Under the pieces are notes generated by a model. It worked only from the letters and a program-made list of their open reading frames with translations, was not told where the DNA came from and searched no databases. Source: Paenibacillus sp. FSL H8-0537 (GTDB lineage: Bacteria; Bacillota; Bacilli; Paenibacillales; Paenibacillaceae). Taken from it: a stretch of 64,000 nucleotides of DNA. Where the stretch lies: NCBI RefSeq assembly GCF_038051995.1, contig NZ_CP150290.1, positions 4,454,001 through 4,518,000 on the forward strand. The letters run 5' to 3'. Both the position numbers and the translations under genes were made by a program. Below are positions 16,634 through 24,123 of the stretch, piece after piece (within the stretch, counting starts at the first letter, position 1; every line of letters begins with the position of its first letter).

Positions 16634-17662
16634 CTAATCCAGCAGCCGCTCAGCTGGATGCGGAGACCAGCCATCGGCACCAGCCAAAATCTGAACCAGA
16701 GTATACTCCGCCGCCTGGTCGGCTGTAAGCTGCTGCGACCAGCTAATTCGCTTGTCTCTGGAGCCGCCTGGTCCTGTACTTGCATATTCCGCATAATAAA
16801 CCGTCAGTTGGGCATCAAGCTTGTTCCAATCATCCCATCCGGCAGGAGCAATATGCTCGCCCATCCAGCAGCTAATAAAAATCGTTTTGGCATGATTGCG
16901 CCATGGCCTGCCTAAATATACGCTTCCGGCAGGAGCATCGCCTGTCAAACGGCATTCGTTGAATACATATCCGTGAGGAACATGCTCCGGGGTAGACGCA
17001 GCGGCAATCCATCCGTTAATCGCCTCGGGCTCAGTCGCGCCGCGATTTTTAGCGAAAATCTCGCAGCGGTTGAACAGCACCGTCGCCGATCCAAATATAA
17101 AATCAACATCGCCCTCTATATAACAGTTGTCGTAATATTGCCGGGACTGCCTTCTAGGAGCTCCCTCCCGCGGACCACCAAAAAAACTGCGGTCAATTGG
17201 AACTTCCGGCAGCGGCCCCGTAAACAGCGTATCCTGATGGCCAATTAACCGGCAGTTGCGGAAGCAGGCGCGATCGCCATCGGCGTAAAGCGCGAGCGCT
17301 TGACCCACTTTTTCTCCGGGACCTGCCGAATTGATCAACGTCATATTTTCTCCTATAAAATTATCCGCTCCTACGAACACAGTATACGAGTAAAACGTAT
17401 GATAGAGCTCGCCGTCCGGAAATGCTTTTGTGGCATGGTCGTCAAAGCTGATAATCGTCTCGTTCACATTTTCGCCGATTAAGCTGATCATTGGCTTTTC
17501 GATATGAAGCTTTTCCTTATAAAACCCATTGCGAACATAAATGACAACCCGCTTTTGGTTCGTTGCTGGAACGGTATCAACAGCAGCTTGAATAGAAGTA
17601 AAATCGCCGCTTCCGTCAGCGGCTACTACTATAGGGACAACCTTAGCTTCTTCTGCTTTCAT
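16634..17662 (-). CDS. Pectinesterase (CE8), no signal peptide
   Basis: It removes methyl esters from polygalacturonate or oligogalacturonides. It is a 342-aa right-handed beta-helix enzyme. Family catalytic residues are present: Gln121 (VGQALALY), Gln143 and Asp144 (GHQDTL), Asp187 (GDVDFIFG) and Arg252 (LGRPWRNH). The N terminus (MKAEEAKVVPIVVAADGSGDF) is charged and lacks a signal peptide, so it probably acts in the cytoplasm on imported oligomers. A GCGGAGGTG ribosome site lies inside the end of a 33-codon ORF just upstream. It is the last gene of the pectin cluster, and no terminator is visible before the glyQ promoter. Confidence 0.9.
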   Translation of the reverse strand: MKAEEAKVVPIVVAADGSGDFTSIQAAVDTVPATNQKRVVIYVRNGFYKEKLHIEKPMISLIGENVNETIISFDDHATKAFPDGELYHTFYSYTVFVGADNFIGENMTLINSAGPGEKVGQALALYADGDRACFRNCRLIGHQDTLFTGPLPEVPIDRSFFGGPREGAPRRQSRQYYDNCYIEGDVDFIFGSATVLFNRCEIFAKNRGATEPEAINGWIAAASTPEHVPHGYVFNECRLTGDAPAGSVYLGRPWRNHAKTIFISCWMGEHIAPAGWDDWNKLDAQLTVYYAEYASTGPGGSRDKRISWSQQLTADQAAEYTLVQILAGADGWSPHPAERLLD

Positions 17663-17670
17663 TCTAGCCG

Positions 17671-17772
17671 CTACACCTCCGCCGGAAAAGCCTGCTGCCT
17701 GCTTTCGTCCGTCTCCTGAAAAATCGCTTCCGCTGTCCGTAGCGTCCAGGCAAGCTTCTTTATCTGTTGCAT
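17671..17772 (-). CDS. Short 33-aa ORF upstream of pectinesterase (possible leader peptide)
   Basis: ATG at 17770-17772 follows a very good GAAGGAGGACATTGCA ribosome site. The 33-codon product begins MQQIKKLAWTLRTAEAIFQE and is charged and soluble. The TAG stop lies 8 nt before the pectinesterase ATG, and the esterase ribosome site is inside its last codons. This fits translational coupling, or the remnant of a longer gene start. I recognise no family. Confidence 0.45.
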   Translation of the reverse strand: MQQIKKLAWTLRTAEAIFQETDESRQQAFPAEV

Positions 17773-17791
17773 TGCAATGTCCTCCTTCAAG

Positions 17792-18766
17792 CTACATTCT
17801 CTCCTTGCACGCTGCTACCGAATTCCGCAAATACAGCTGCGGCTGGATGACGACCGGATATTTAGCGTCTTCACCCCGTATAAGCGCAACGATCAGCTCA
17901 GCCGCCTGAACAGCCAGCTCGCCAAGCGGTGGGCCGATCGTCGTCAATGCGACCTCGGCATACTGCATATCCGGCAAATCATCGTAACCGATTAAGGAGA
18001 TGTCCTGCGGCACTTGGAAGCCCGCTTCAATGAAAGCACGCAGCGCCCCGCGTGTGACCAAGTTGTTGAGGCCGATGAATGCGGTTGGCGAGCTGCTCGT
18101 GAACGTATAATTGCGTACGGCAAAATAACCGTCTTCCCAAGAGGAATAAGCCGGAAGCACGCTTTCTGGACAAAATTCCAAGCCCGTCCGCTGCAGCGCT
18201 TCCTTATATCCTTCAATTTTAATGTTCTGGGAGTTACCGATAAACCCAATACGCTCATGGCCATGCGCTTTCAAATGCTCGACCGCTTTGAAGATACCTT
18301 CTTTGCGGTCGATTTTAATATAAGGCGAATTCGGGTTTTCATCAGCGCCGAGTACGAAGCATGGCATTGGCATCGAGGAGACGAGCTTCCAGAACGCCTC
18401 CCGATCATCCAGCATATACTCCCAAAAAATACATCCATCCACTCGCAGCTGACTAAAGATGTCTACTCCATCGCCCGCTATGACCAAAATCATTTGATAG
18501 CCGCGGCTTTTCAGCTCGCTATGCAAATTTTTCGAGATATTGGAAAAGAGCGGGTTGCTGAGTTCATCCAGAACAAAGCCAATAATATTGCTTTTGCCCG
18601 AAGAAAGCTGCTGCGCCATAATATTTTTTCGGTATTGATATTTTTCCGCGATCTCCAGCACCTTCTGTCTAGTTGCCGGTTTAATTAGCGGATCATTGTT
18701 CAATGCCTTGGAAACTGTGCTGTAGCTTACTCCTGCAAGCTTGGCGATGTCCTTTATAGTAACCAT
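17792..18766 (-). CDS. LacI-family transcriptional regulator of the pectin cluster
   Basis: A 324-aa repressor-type protein. The N-terminal helix-turn-helix MVTIKDIAKLAGVSYSTVSKALNN (residues 1-24) is diagnostic for LacI/GalR. The rest is a periplasmic-binding-like ligand domain (IIGFVLDELSNPLFSNIS, HLKAHGHERIGFIGNS, ISLIGYDDLPD). It lies between the importer lipoprotein and the pectinesterase, so the ligand is probably an oligogalacturonide or a related sugar. The matching operator is probably the perfect palindrome upstream of the permease gene. The frame opens from GTG at 18778. I prefer the ATG at 18766 because it fits the family N terminus, with AAAGGTG about 11 nt upstream. Confidence 0.9.
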   Translation of the reverse strand: MVTIKDIAKLAGVSYSTVSKALNNDPLIKPATRQKVLEIAEKYQYRKNIMAQQLSSGKSNIIGFVLDELSNPLFSNISKNLHSELKSRGYQMILVIAGDGVDIFSQLRVDGCIFWEYMLDDREAFWKLVSSMPMPCFVLGADENPNSPYIKIDRKEGIFKAVEHLKAHGHERIGFIGNSQNIKIEGYKEALQRTGLEFCPESVLPAYSSWEDGYFAVRNYTFTSSSPTAFIGLNNLVTRGALRAFIEAGFQVPQDISLIGYDDLPDMQYAEVALTTIGPPLGELAVQAAELIVALIRGEDAKYPVVIQPQLYLRNSVAACKERM

Positions 18767-18826
18767 TCCTAAGCCCACACCTTTCCCGTCAACCGCTTGC
18801 GGCCCTCTTGCCCTATGCTGTGAAAG

Positions 18827-20440
18827 CTAGGATTTCGAGGCAGCCAAGTACCGGTCATACTGAGCCTGCCTGCCCGCAATGATTTGTTCAATATTCATAT
18901 TTTTCAAGTTTGCAATATAAGCATCGAATTGATCAAGACTTTCTTTTCCTGTAATGAATTTCAAATTCATTTCATCTACATACGTTTGGATGTCCGGCAT
19001 CGACATATTCTCAACGCTTGCTTCTTCTGGCAGCGCATATACGTTCGGGAATGGAGGACGGATGTATTGCTCAAGCTCCTTGTCACGCTCCTTGTGCCAA
19101 GGCGCTACAATGGAATCTGCAGAATCCGTCGATTGCGCGCTAGGCAGGTTAACTGGGCCAATGCCGTATTTTTGAATGAAGTCATTGTCCTTGCCCTTTT
19201 CGGTGAACTGCTTCTTGCCGTCCTTCTCTTCATACGTAACGCCTTTAATACCCCAAGTGTAGTACGTTTGAGCTTCTTCGCCAATAGCATAGTCCAGAAA
19301 TTTGAAGGCCAGCTCAGGGTTTTTTGCATTTTTGGAAATGCCGAAAATTCCGCTTACTGGCGTACGGCCTACATAAAACTGGTCACCATGCGGCCCCTTC
19401 AGCGGTAAAATGCCTTGGATGAGCGGCTCCTCCGGATTGTAGTCCGCGAACAGCGGGCTGTAAACCATGGATGTATACCAGCTGAAGTTGAACGTCGTTC
19501 CGGTTACATTTTGTGAAAATCTCGATGTCACTTGATCCGCTGTCGTACTGGCAAAATCAACGCCCAGCAAACCTTCGTTGTACAAGCCGTTCAGATAAGT
19601 CAAATACTCCTTGTATACCGGCTCGTAGTAGCCATAATGCACTTTACCGCTGTCATCGGCGTAAAAATTACTCGACAAATCCATGCCAAACACCGGTCCA
19701 AAAGCCATCGGTATAAACTTCGGATCCATAGACATTGGAATTTCATCCTGCTTGCCATTGCCATTCGGATCATCCGTTTTGAATTTTTTAAGCATTTCTG
19801 TAAATTCGTCGAGCGTGGTCGGCTCCTCTAGGCCTAGCTTTTTCAGCCATCTTTCATTTACCATAAACTCCGGCATGTAATTTTTCGTCAGCGTTTGTTG
19901 TGGGACATAATATATTTTACCATCTGGGGTTGTCAGGCTGGCCTTAATATCAGGCGATTTTTCATAAAGCTTCTTCATATTGACGCCATATTTCTCATAC
20001 AGCTCATTAAGAGGCAAAAACATGCCGCTGCTCAAGTATTTCATCGTCTGATCCTTGTCAGGCAAATATACAATGTCAGGCAAATCCGTACCCGCTGCAA
20101 GCCTCGGCCCTACAGAATCCGAGTAGTTTTGCGGAGGCAGCAGCTGCCAATTTACTTTAACGTTGGCATTTTTCTCAATTTCCTTGACGATTTCCGCCGT
20201 TGCCAGGTCCACATTCGTCGTCCATGCATTCGTTCCTAGAAAGGACAGCTCCTGATTAGCTTGGTCGGTTATTGGCCCTGATCCATTGTAGGCTGGTCCT
20301 GTCTCTACTGCTGCGCTTGCCGCTGGTGCGGCATTGCCATCTGTTGCCGCCGGCGCCCCACTATTGCTGCATCCCGCCAAAGCTGTTGCCAAAATCATGA
20401 CCGACAATACTTTTTTCGTCCCTGTTAACTGTTGTGCCAT
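18827..20440 (-). CDS. Extracellular solute-binding lipoprotein of an oligosaccharide ABC importer
   Basis: A 537-aa lipoprotein that binds sugar outside the membrane and delivers it to the two permeases upstream. The signal peptide ends in the lipobox LAGC (Cys24), followed by an Ala-rich linker. The body resembles LipO/YtcQ-like binding proteins (FLGTNAWTTNVDLATAEIVKEIE, LPDIVYLPDKDQTMKYLSSGMF, and a calcium-like DDPNGNGKQDEIP loop). The ATG has ATGGAGGGAACATTAA. No ATPase gene is in the cluster, so a shared MsmK-type ATPase elsewhere is likely, as is usual for this transporter type. Confidence 0.92.
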   Translation of the reverse strand: MAQQLTGTKKVLSVMILATALAGCSNSGAPAATDGNAAPAASAAVETGPAYNGSGPITDQANQELSFLGTNAWTTNVDLATAEIVKEIEKNANVKVNWQLLPPQNYSDSVGPRLAAGTDLPDIVYLPDKDQTMKYLSSGMFLPLNELYEKYGVNMKKLYEKSPDIKASLTTPDGKIYYVPQQTLTKNYMPEFMVNERWLKKLGLEEPTTLDEFTEMLKKFKTDDPNGNGKQDEIPMSMDPKFIPMAFGPVFGMDLSSNFYADDSGKVHYGYYEPVYKEYLTYLNGLYNEGLLGVDFASTTADQVTSRFSQNVTGTTFNFSWYTSMVYSPLFADYNPEEPLIQGILPLKGPHGDQFYVGRTPVSGIFGISKNAKNPELAFKFLDYAIGEEAQTYYTWGIKGVTYEEKDGKKQFTEKGKDNDFIQKYGIGPVNLPSAQSTDSADSIVAPWHKERDKELEQYIRPPFPNVYALPEEASVENMSMPDIQTYVDEMNLKFITGKESLDQFDAYIANLKNMNIEQIIAGRQAQYDRYLAASKS

Positions 20441-20484
20441 TTAATGTTCCCTCCATTAGTAGATGCCGAGTTTAAAAGCGGTCA

Positions 20485-21366
20485 CTAGCCTTTTACTGCT
20501 CCAAGCGTAATGCCTTTAACGAAATAACGCTGGATAAAGGGGTAAATCATAATAATAGGTAAGATGCTTACGACGATAGATACATATCTGACCTGCAGAG
20601 AGGATACCGCAAGCGAGGCTGTCGACGTCGCACCTCCCATACGCTGCATAATTTCCGGTGATGCCATAATGAGCACCCTTCGCAGAAAAATTTGCAGCGG
20701 CTGCAGCTCCTGATTGCCTAAATAAAGCAGCGCCGAGAAAAAATTGTTCCAGTGAAACACCGCGTAATACAAGGTCAGCACCGCAAGCGTTGGCTTGACA
20801 ATCGGTACGGCGAGCCGGAACAGCATTGTAATATCATTCGCTCCGTCGATGGAGGCGCTCTCGAATATTTCCTTCGGGATGCCTTCAAAGGCCGAACGGC
20901 AAATCATGACGTTGAACGTAATGACGAGCACTGGAACAACCATAACCCATCGCGTATTGTATAGGCCAAGTGTCGTCAGCAGCATGTAGAGCGGAATTAA
21001 TCCGCCGGAAAAATACATCGTAAAGGCAATGAAGAAATTCAGCTTTCGTCTTAGAAAAAATTGTGCTCTGGACAGCGGGAACGCTGCCAGGCAGGTGGCG
21101 ACAATGTTCAGCGTCGTACCGACAACGGTGTACCATACCGTATTGTAAAAGGAAACCCACATTTCCTTGTATTGAAGCACCATTTTATACCCCGAAATCG
21201 TGAAATCGACTGGATATAAAAACACCTGCTGCTTGTCAATCGCGCTAACGGAGCTGAATGATACGCTGACGACATAAAGGAAAGGATATAAGGTTACAAG
21301 AATGGCCACACAAGTTATGAAATACACGAGGCCATAAAAAATCAGATCTGTACTAGATTTTTTCAT
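20485..21366 (-). CDS. ABC sugar permease, YtcP/LplC type
   Basis: A 293-aa inner-membrane subunit with six hydrophobic segments. The EAA loop for ATPase contact is visible as EIFESASIDGANDITMLFRLAVPIVKP, about residues 175-200. It pairs with the second permease upstream. The start MKKSSTDLIFYGLVYFITC follows AAAAGGAGTCTGGA. Related CUT1-type pairs with a large lipoprotein carry complex oligosaccharides, and here pectin fragments are the inferred cargo. Confidence 0.92.
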   Translation of the reverse strand: MKKSSTDLIFYGLVYFITCVAILVTLYPFLYVVSVSFSSVSAIDKQQVFLYPVDFTISGYKMVLQYKEMWVSFYNTVWYTVVGTTLNIVATCLAAFPLSRAQFFLRRKLNFFIAFTMYFSGGLIPLYMLLTTLGLYNTRWVMVVPVLVITFNVMICRSAFEGIPKEIFESASIDGANDITMLFRLAVPIVKPTLAVLTLYYAVFHWNNFFSALLYLGNQELQPLQIFLRRVLIMASPEIMQRMGGATSTASLAVSSLQVRYVSIVVSILPIIMIYPFIQRYFVKGITLGAVKG

Positions 21367-21406
21367 TCCAGACTCCTTTTCCAGCGACTTGTATAGGTGT
21401 GCGCTT

Positions 21407-22324
21407 TTACCATAGCGACATGTTCGTTGCCCGCCGGGTCAATTGATTCGCCGCAAAAACGAGAATAAAAGTAATGATGGAATTGAATACGCCAATGGCT
21501 GTTGCGAAGCTGTAGTTTTGCCCGATGATACCCATCCGGTACACATAGGTCGAAAGCACATCTCCTGTTTCATATGTTGCTGCGTTATAAAGCAGATATA
21601 CTTTCTCGAAGCCTACGCTCATAATGCCGCCAAGTGAAAGCAGCAGTAAAATAATTATTGTAGGTTTAATGCTCGGAAGCGTTAAATGCCATAATTCTTG
21701 AAATTTGTTGACCCCGTCGATTTTTCCTGAATCATACATTTCCGGATCAATACTCATGATCGCTGCAATGTAGATGATGGAGCTAAAGCCGAAGCTTTGC
21801 CAAATGTCCGAGCTGGTGAAAATCGTTCGGAACCATCCCGGCTCCATCATGAAATTAATTGGCTCAATCCCTATCTTCCCTAGCAAAATGTTGATGATGC
21901 CATCCGTCGGCGACAGGAAGTTAATCAGCATGCCGGCGATGACAACGGTTGAAATAAAATGCGGCAAATACGTAATCGTTTGGGCGAAGCGCTTAAATGC
22001 CCTGTTTTTAATTTCGACTACGCAAATCGCGAACAAAATCGGAATCGGAAATCCGAACAGCAACGGCAGAAAAGCAAGCAAGAAGGTGTTGCGCAGCAAT
22101 CTCCAAAAATATATCGAGTCATAAAATTGGATGAACCATTTAAACCCCACCCAATCCCCGCTGAAGATGCCATTTCCCGGCGTAAAGTTTTTGAAAGCCA
22201 TGATGACGCCCGGCATTGGAAAGTACATAATGACTAAATAATAAATAAAAATAGGGGAAAACATGAGCAGTAAATATTTGTCCCGTTTGATTAGCCTAAT
22301 CAGAGTCGCAGTGCGGCTATTCAA
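21407..22324 (-). CDS. ABC sugar permease, LplB type (TTG start)
   Basis: A 305-aa membrane subunit and the first gene of the importer operon. Six transmembrane segments are visible. The EAA loop reads EMYDSGKIDGVNKFQELWHLTLPSIKPT. The family-typical start MNSRTATLIRLIKRDKYLLLMF is encoded from a TTG with GAGGGGAGTGG upstream. Promoter, cre and operator lie within 200 bp upstream. Confidence 0.92.
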   Translation of the reverse strand: MNSRTATLIRLIKRDKYLLLMFSPIFIYYLVIMYFPMPGVIMAFKNFTPGNGIFSGDWVGFKWFIQFYDSIYFWRLLRNTFLLAFLPLLFGFPIPILFAICVVEIKNRAFKRFAQTITYLPHFISTVVIAGMLINFLSPTDGIINILLGKIGIEPINFMMEPGWFRTIFTSSDIWQSFGFSSIIYIAAIMSIDPEMYDSGKIDGVNKFQELWHLTLPSIKPTIIILLLLSLGGIMSVGFEKVYLLYNAATYETGDVLSTYVYRMGIIGQNYSFATAIGVFNSIITFILVFAANQLTRRATNMSLW

Positions 22325-22350
22325 TTAAATCCACTCCCCTCAGGTTTAAA

Positions 22351-22364
22351 TTTACAACGTTTGA
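22351..22364 (-). promoter_or_regulatory. Possible second, weaker LacI-type operator
   Basis: TTACAACGTTTGAA is an imperfect copy of the perfect palindrome at 22441-22454, sharing TTACAACGTT. It lies just upstream of the permease ribosome site, about 90 bp from the first site. That spacing would allow a loop between two repressor dimers. Confidence 0.45.
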
Positions 22365-22440
22365 AAAATTGAATATGACGCTGACTCCAATCGACCATAA
22401 ACAGGCAAATTATCTACTCATCATTCCCCCTAACCAAAAT

Positions 22441-22454
22441 TTACAACGTTGTAA
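22441..22454. promoter_or_regulatory. Perfect palindrome, probable operator of the LacI-type regulator
   Basis: TTACAACGTTGTAA is a perfect 14-bp palindrome with the central CG typical of LacI/GalR operators. It lies about 35-45 bp downstream of the predicted transcription start of the importer operon, where repressor binding would block elongation. Confidence 0.65.
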
Positions 22455-22466
22455 TTTTAAAATAAA

Positions 22467-22481
22467 TGAATGCGTTTTCAT
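22467..22481. promoter_or_regulatory. cre site (CcpA) for the importer operon
   Basis: Minus-strand ATGAAAACGCATTCA matches every position of the cre consensus WTGNAANCGNWNNCW. It is placed about +6 to +20 from the predicted start, the usual position for catabolite repression. Confidence 0.7.
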
Positions 22482-22493
22482 TACGTTTTTATC

Positions 22494-22522
22494 ATTCTAG
22501 CAGTTTATTTTCGTTTTGGCAA
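22494..22522 (-). promoter_or_regulatory. Sigma-A-type promoter of the importer operon
   Basis: TTGCCA (22517-22522), 17-bp spacer, TAGAAT (22494-22499) on the minus strand. It sits between the pectate lyase stop and the importer genes, followed by the cre site and palindrome. Confidence 0.65.
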
Positions 22523-22590
22523 TGAAAACGATTTAGAAAATTTTTAAGTCCCGCCAGCACTCGGTTTCAACGTTCGTTTGATTCGTCAGA

Positions 22591-23751
22591 TCAATGGGGT
22601 CCCGCATTCGCTTGCACGATATTGGGAACATTCTGAACCGCATCAAGCGAATAGCTGTATGGGAACGGCAGCGATGTTGGGAATGCAGCTCCAGTAGCCG
22701 ATGTTCCAGTTGTCTGGTTATAAACATTGTTGCGCTCATAAAACGTATAGGCATGTGATGAGCTGTCTAGTCCAACCTGGTTGCTTTGATTCGTTTTGTA
22801 AAAATAATTGCGTTCGGAAAAAATGACGCTGCCGCTGCCAATCTGGTTCGCATTGTATTGCTGCTGGTTAAATCCAGCTGAATTGTTGCCGCTCGGCGTT
22901 GTGCTGTTATCAAAATAATTGTTGTACAGATGAACAAAGCCTCTCATCAGCGGACGGCCTTTCATGTTCGGGCCGAACCAGTTGTGATGCATCGTGACAT
23001 GCAGCTTGCCGCCGCCATAGGTGTATGAATCGCTGGCATTCGAGCCAATAATGAGCGCGAGACGCTCGGAGGCGAGATCCTGATTAACGCCCACCCAATT
23101 CCAAAGCGGATTCGGATTCATATTTACCCAGCTATCTGTGAAGTAGAAATGGTTGTAGGAGAGCGTTACATTATCCGACTTTTGCGAAACGAGCAGCAAA
23201 TCGTCACTAATGTTGTAGAAGGTGCAATGGTCAACGAGTGCGTTCGTCACCCGGCGGAAGGATACGCCCAAATAGTTGGTGCCGCTGCCGCCTGGCTGTG
23301 TCGCTGCGCCCGAAAGATTTTGCAAATCCTGAATTTTTCCGTAAAAGGTAATGTTCTTAATGACGATATTTTCAATATTCGTTCCTGCTGCAAGCAGCTC
23401 GCCGCTGAACTTGAGCTGAATATTTTGCAGAACCGCTTGTCCACCCGCCGCCCCTTCAATCGTAACATTGTTCCAGCTGGTGCTTGCAAATGTCAGCGTC
23501 GTTAATTGCGAACCGCCGTAAATGTTTCCTCTAACAATAATGTGATGCTTCCCGCTGTTAAAGGCAGCTTGCAGCTCAGCTAGGTTGGTCACCGTAACCG
23601 CTGCAGCCGTAGAGCCGTTTGTCGTGCCATATCCGCCTGTCGAAGCCGCCTCTGCTCGAGACACACCAAAATCGGAAACGGGCGCTGATACTAAACAAGC
23701 ACTCACCATTAACGTACTAAGTAAAACCATAGACCATTTTTTCAAAAGCAT
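22591..23751 (-). CDS. Secreted pectate lyase (PL1 family)
   Basis: It cleaves polygalacturonate by beta-elimination outside the cell. The 386-aa precursor has a signal peptide (MLLKKWSMVLLSTLMVSACL, cleavage probably after AEA, about residue 36). The beta-helix shows family motifs: ALVDHCTFYNISDDLLLVSQ (calcium-site acidic residues near 174-184), LSYNHFYFTD, and HHNWFGPNMKGRPLMRG (Arg266 and Arg270, catalytic region). GAGGAGGTAAGGCA precedes the ATG. It is upstream of the importer with its own promoter and cre site. The Cys at position 19 makes a lipobox conceivable, but the AEA cleavage site fits better. Confidence 0.92.
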   Translation of the reverse strand: MLLKKWSMVLLSTLMVSACLVSAPVSDFGVSRAEAASTGGYGTTNGSTAAAVTVTNLAELQAAFNSGKHHIIVRGNIYGGSQLTTLTFASTSWNNVTIEGAAGGQAVLQNIQLKFSGELLAAGTNIENIVIKNITFYGKIQDLQNLSGAATQPGGSGTNYLGVSFRRVTNALVDHCTFYNISDDLLLVSQKSDNVTLSYNHFYFTDSWVNMNPNPLWNWVGVNQDLASERLALIIGSNASDSYTYGGGKLHVTMHHNWFGPNMKGRPLMRGFVHLYNNYFDNSTTPSGNNSAGFNQQQYNANQIGSGSVIFSERNYFYKTNQSNQVGLDSSSHAYTFYERNNVYNQTTGTSATGAAFPTSLPFPYSYSLDAVQNVPNIVQANAGPH

Positions 23752-23844
23752 TGCCTTACCTCCTCTTGGGTTTTGGTGAAGCGGTGCTGCTGAACAATCG
23801 AATCCTCCTTTCTATCCTGAAAGCTAGCAATCTAATAATCTAAT

Positions 23845-23858
23845 AGTAAGCGCTTACA
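23845..23858. promoter_or_regulatory. cre site (CcpA) of the pectate lyase gene
   Basis: AGTAAGCGCTTACA holds the perfect palindrome GTAAGCGCTTAC and fits the cre consensus. It lies just downstream of a minus-strand TATAAT at 23870-23875, at about +5 to +18. Confidence 0.75.
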
Positions 23859-23869
23859 AGATGGAATTG

Positions 23870-23875
23870 ATTATA
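23870..23875 (-). promoter_or_regulatory. Likely -10 box of the pectate lyase promoter
   Basis: Minus-strand TATAAT. The -35 region is poor (TATCCA at 17 bp), which would suit a regulated promoter. The cre site lies immediately downstream. Confidence 0.45.
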
Positions 23876-24075
23876 CATCCTTTTGCAAATTTTGGATAGT
23901 ACTTTATTTTTTGCAAGCTGTGAGAAGCAGCTTCGTAACAGGGGTCATACAAAAAGCAGCCCATGCAGCGACATTTCTAGTTACCAATGACCAAGGGAGT
24001 GCTGAGGATAGCGGTTATCGAAGAAAAAGCCAAGCAGTGCGCTGGGGCCCTTTTGAGGCAACCGACTTTTACTGC
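23876..24075. other. Intergenic stretch with nothing recognised
   Basis: About 200 bp between the pectate lyase promoter and the MFS terminator. I see no open frame with a ribosome site, no hairpin and no repeat. Confidence 0.6.
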
Positions 24076-24110
24076 AAAAAAAAGGGAGCGGGCTCACGGC
24101 CTGCTCCCTT
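24076..24110 (-). terminator. Intrinsic terminator of the MFS exporter gene
   Basis: On the minus strand GGGAGCAGGC pairs with GCCCGCTCCC, followed by T8 (24076-24083). It starts a few bases after the MFS stop. Confidence 0.9.
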
Positions 24111-24123
24111 CCCTCACCATTCC

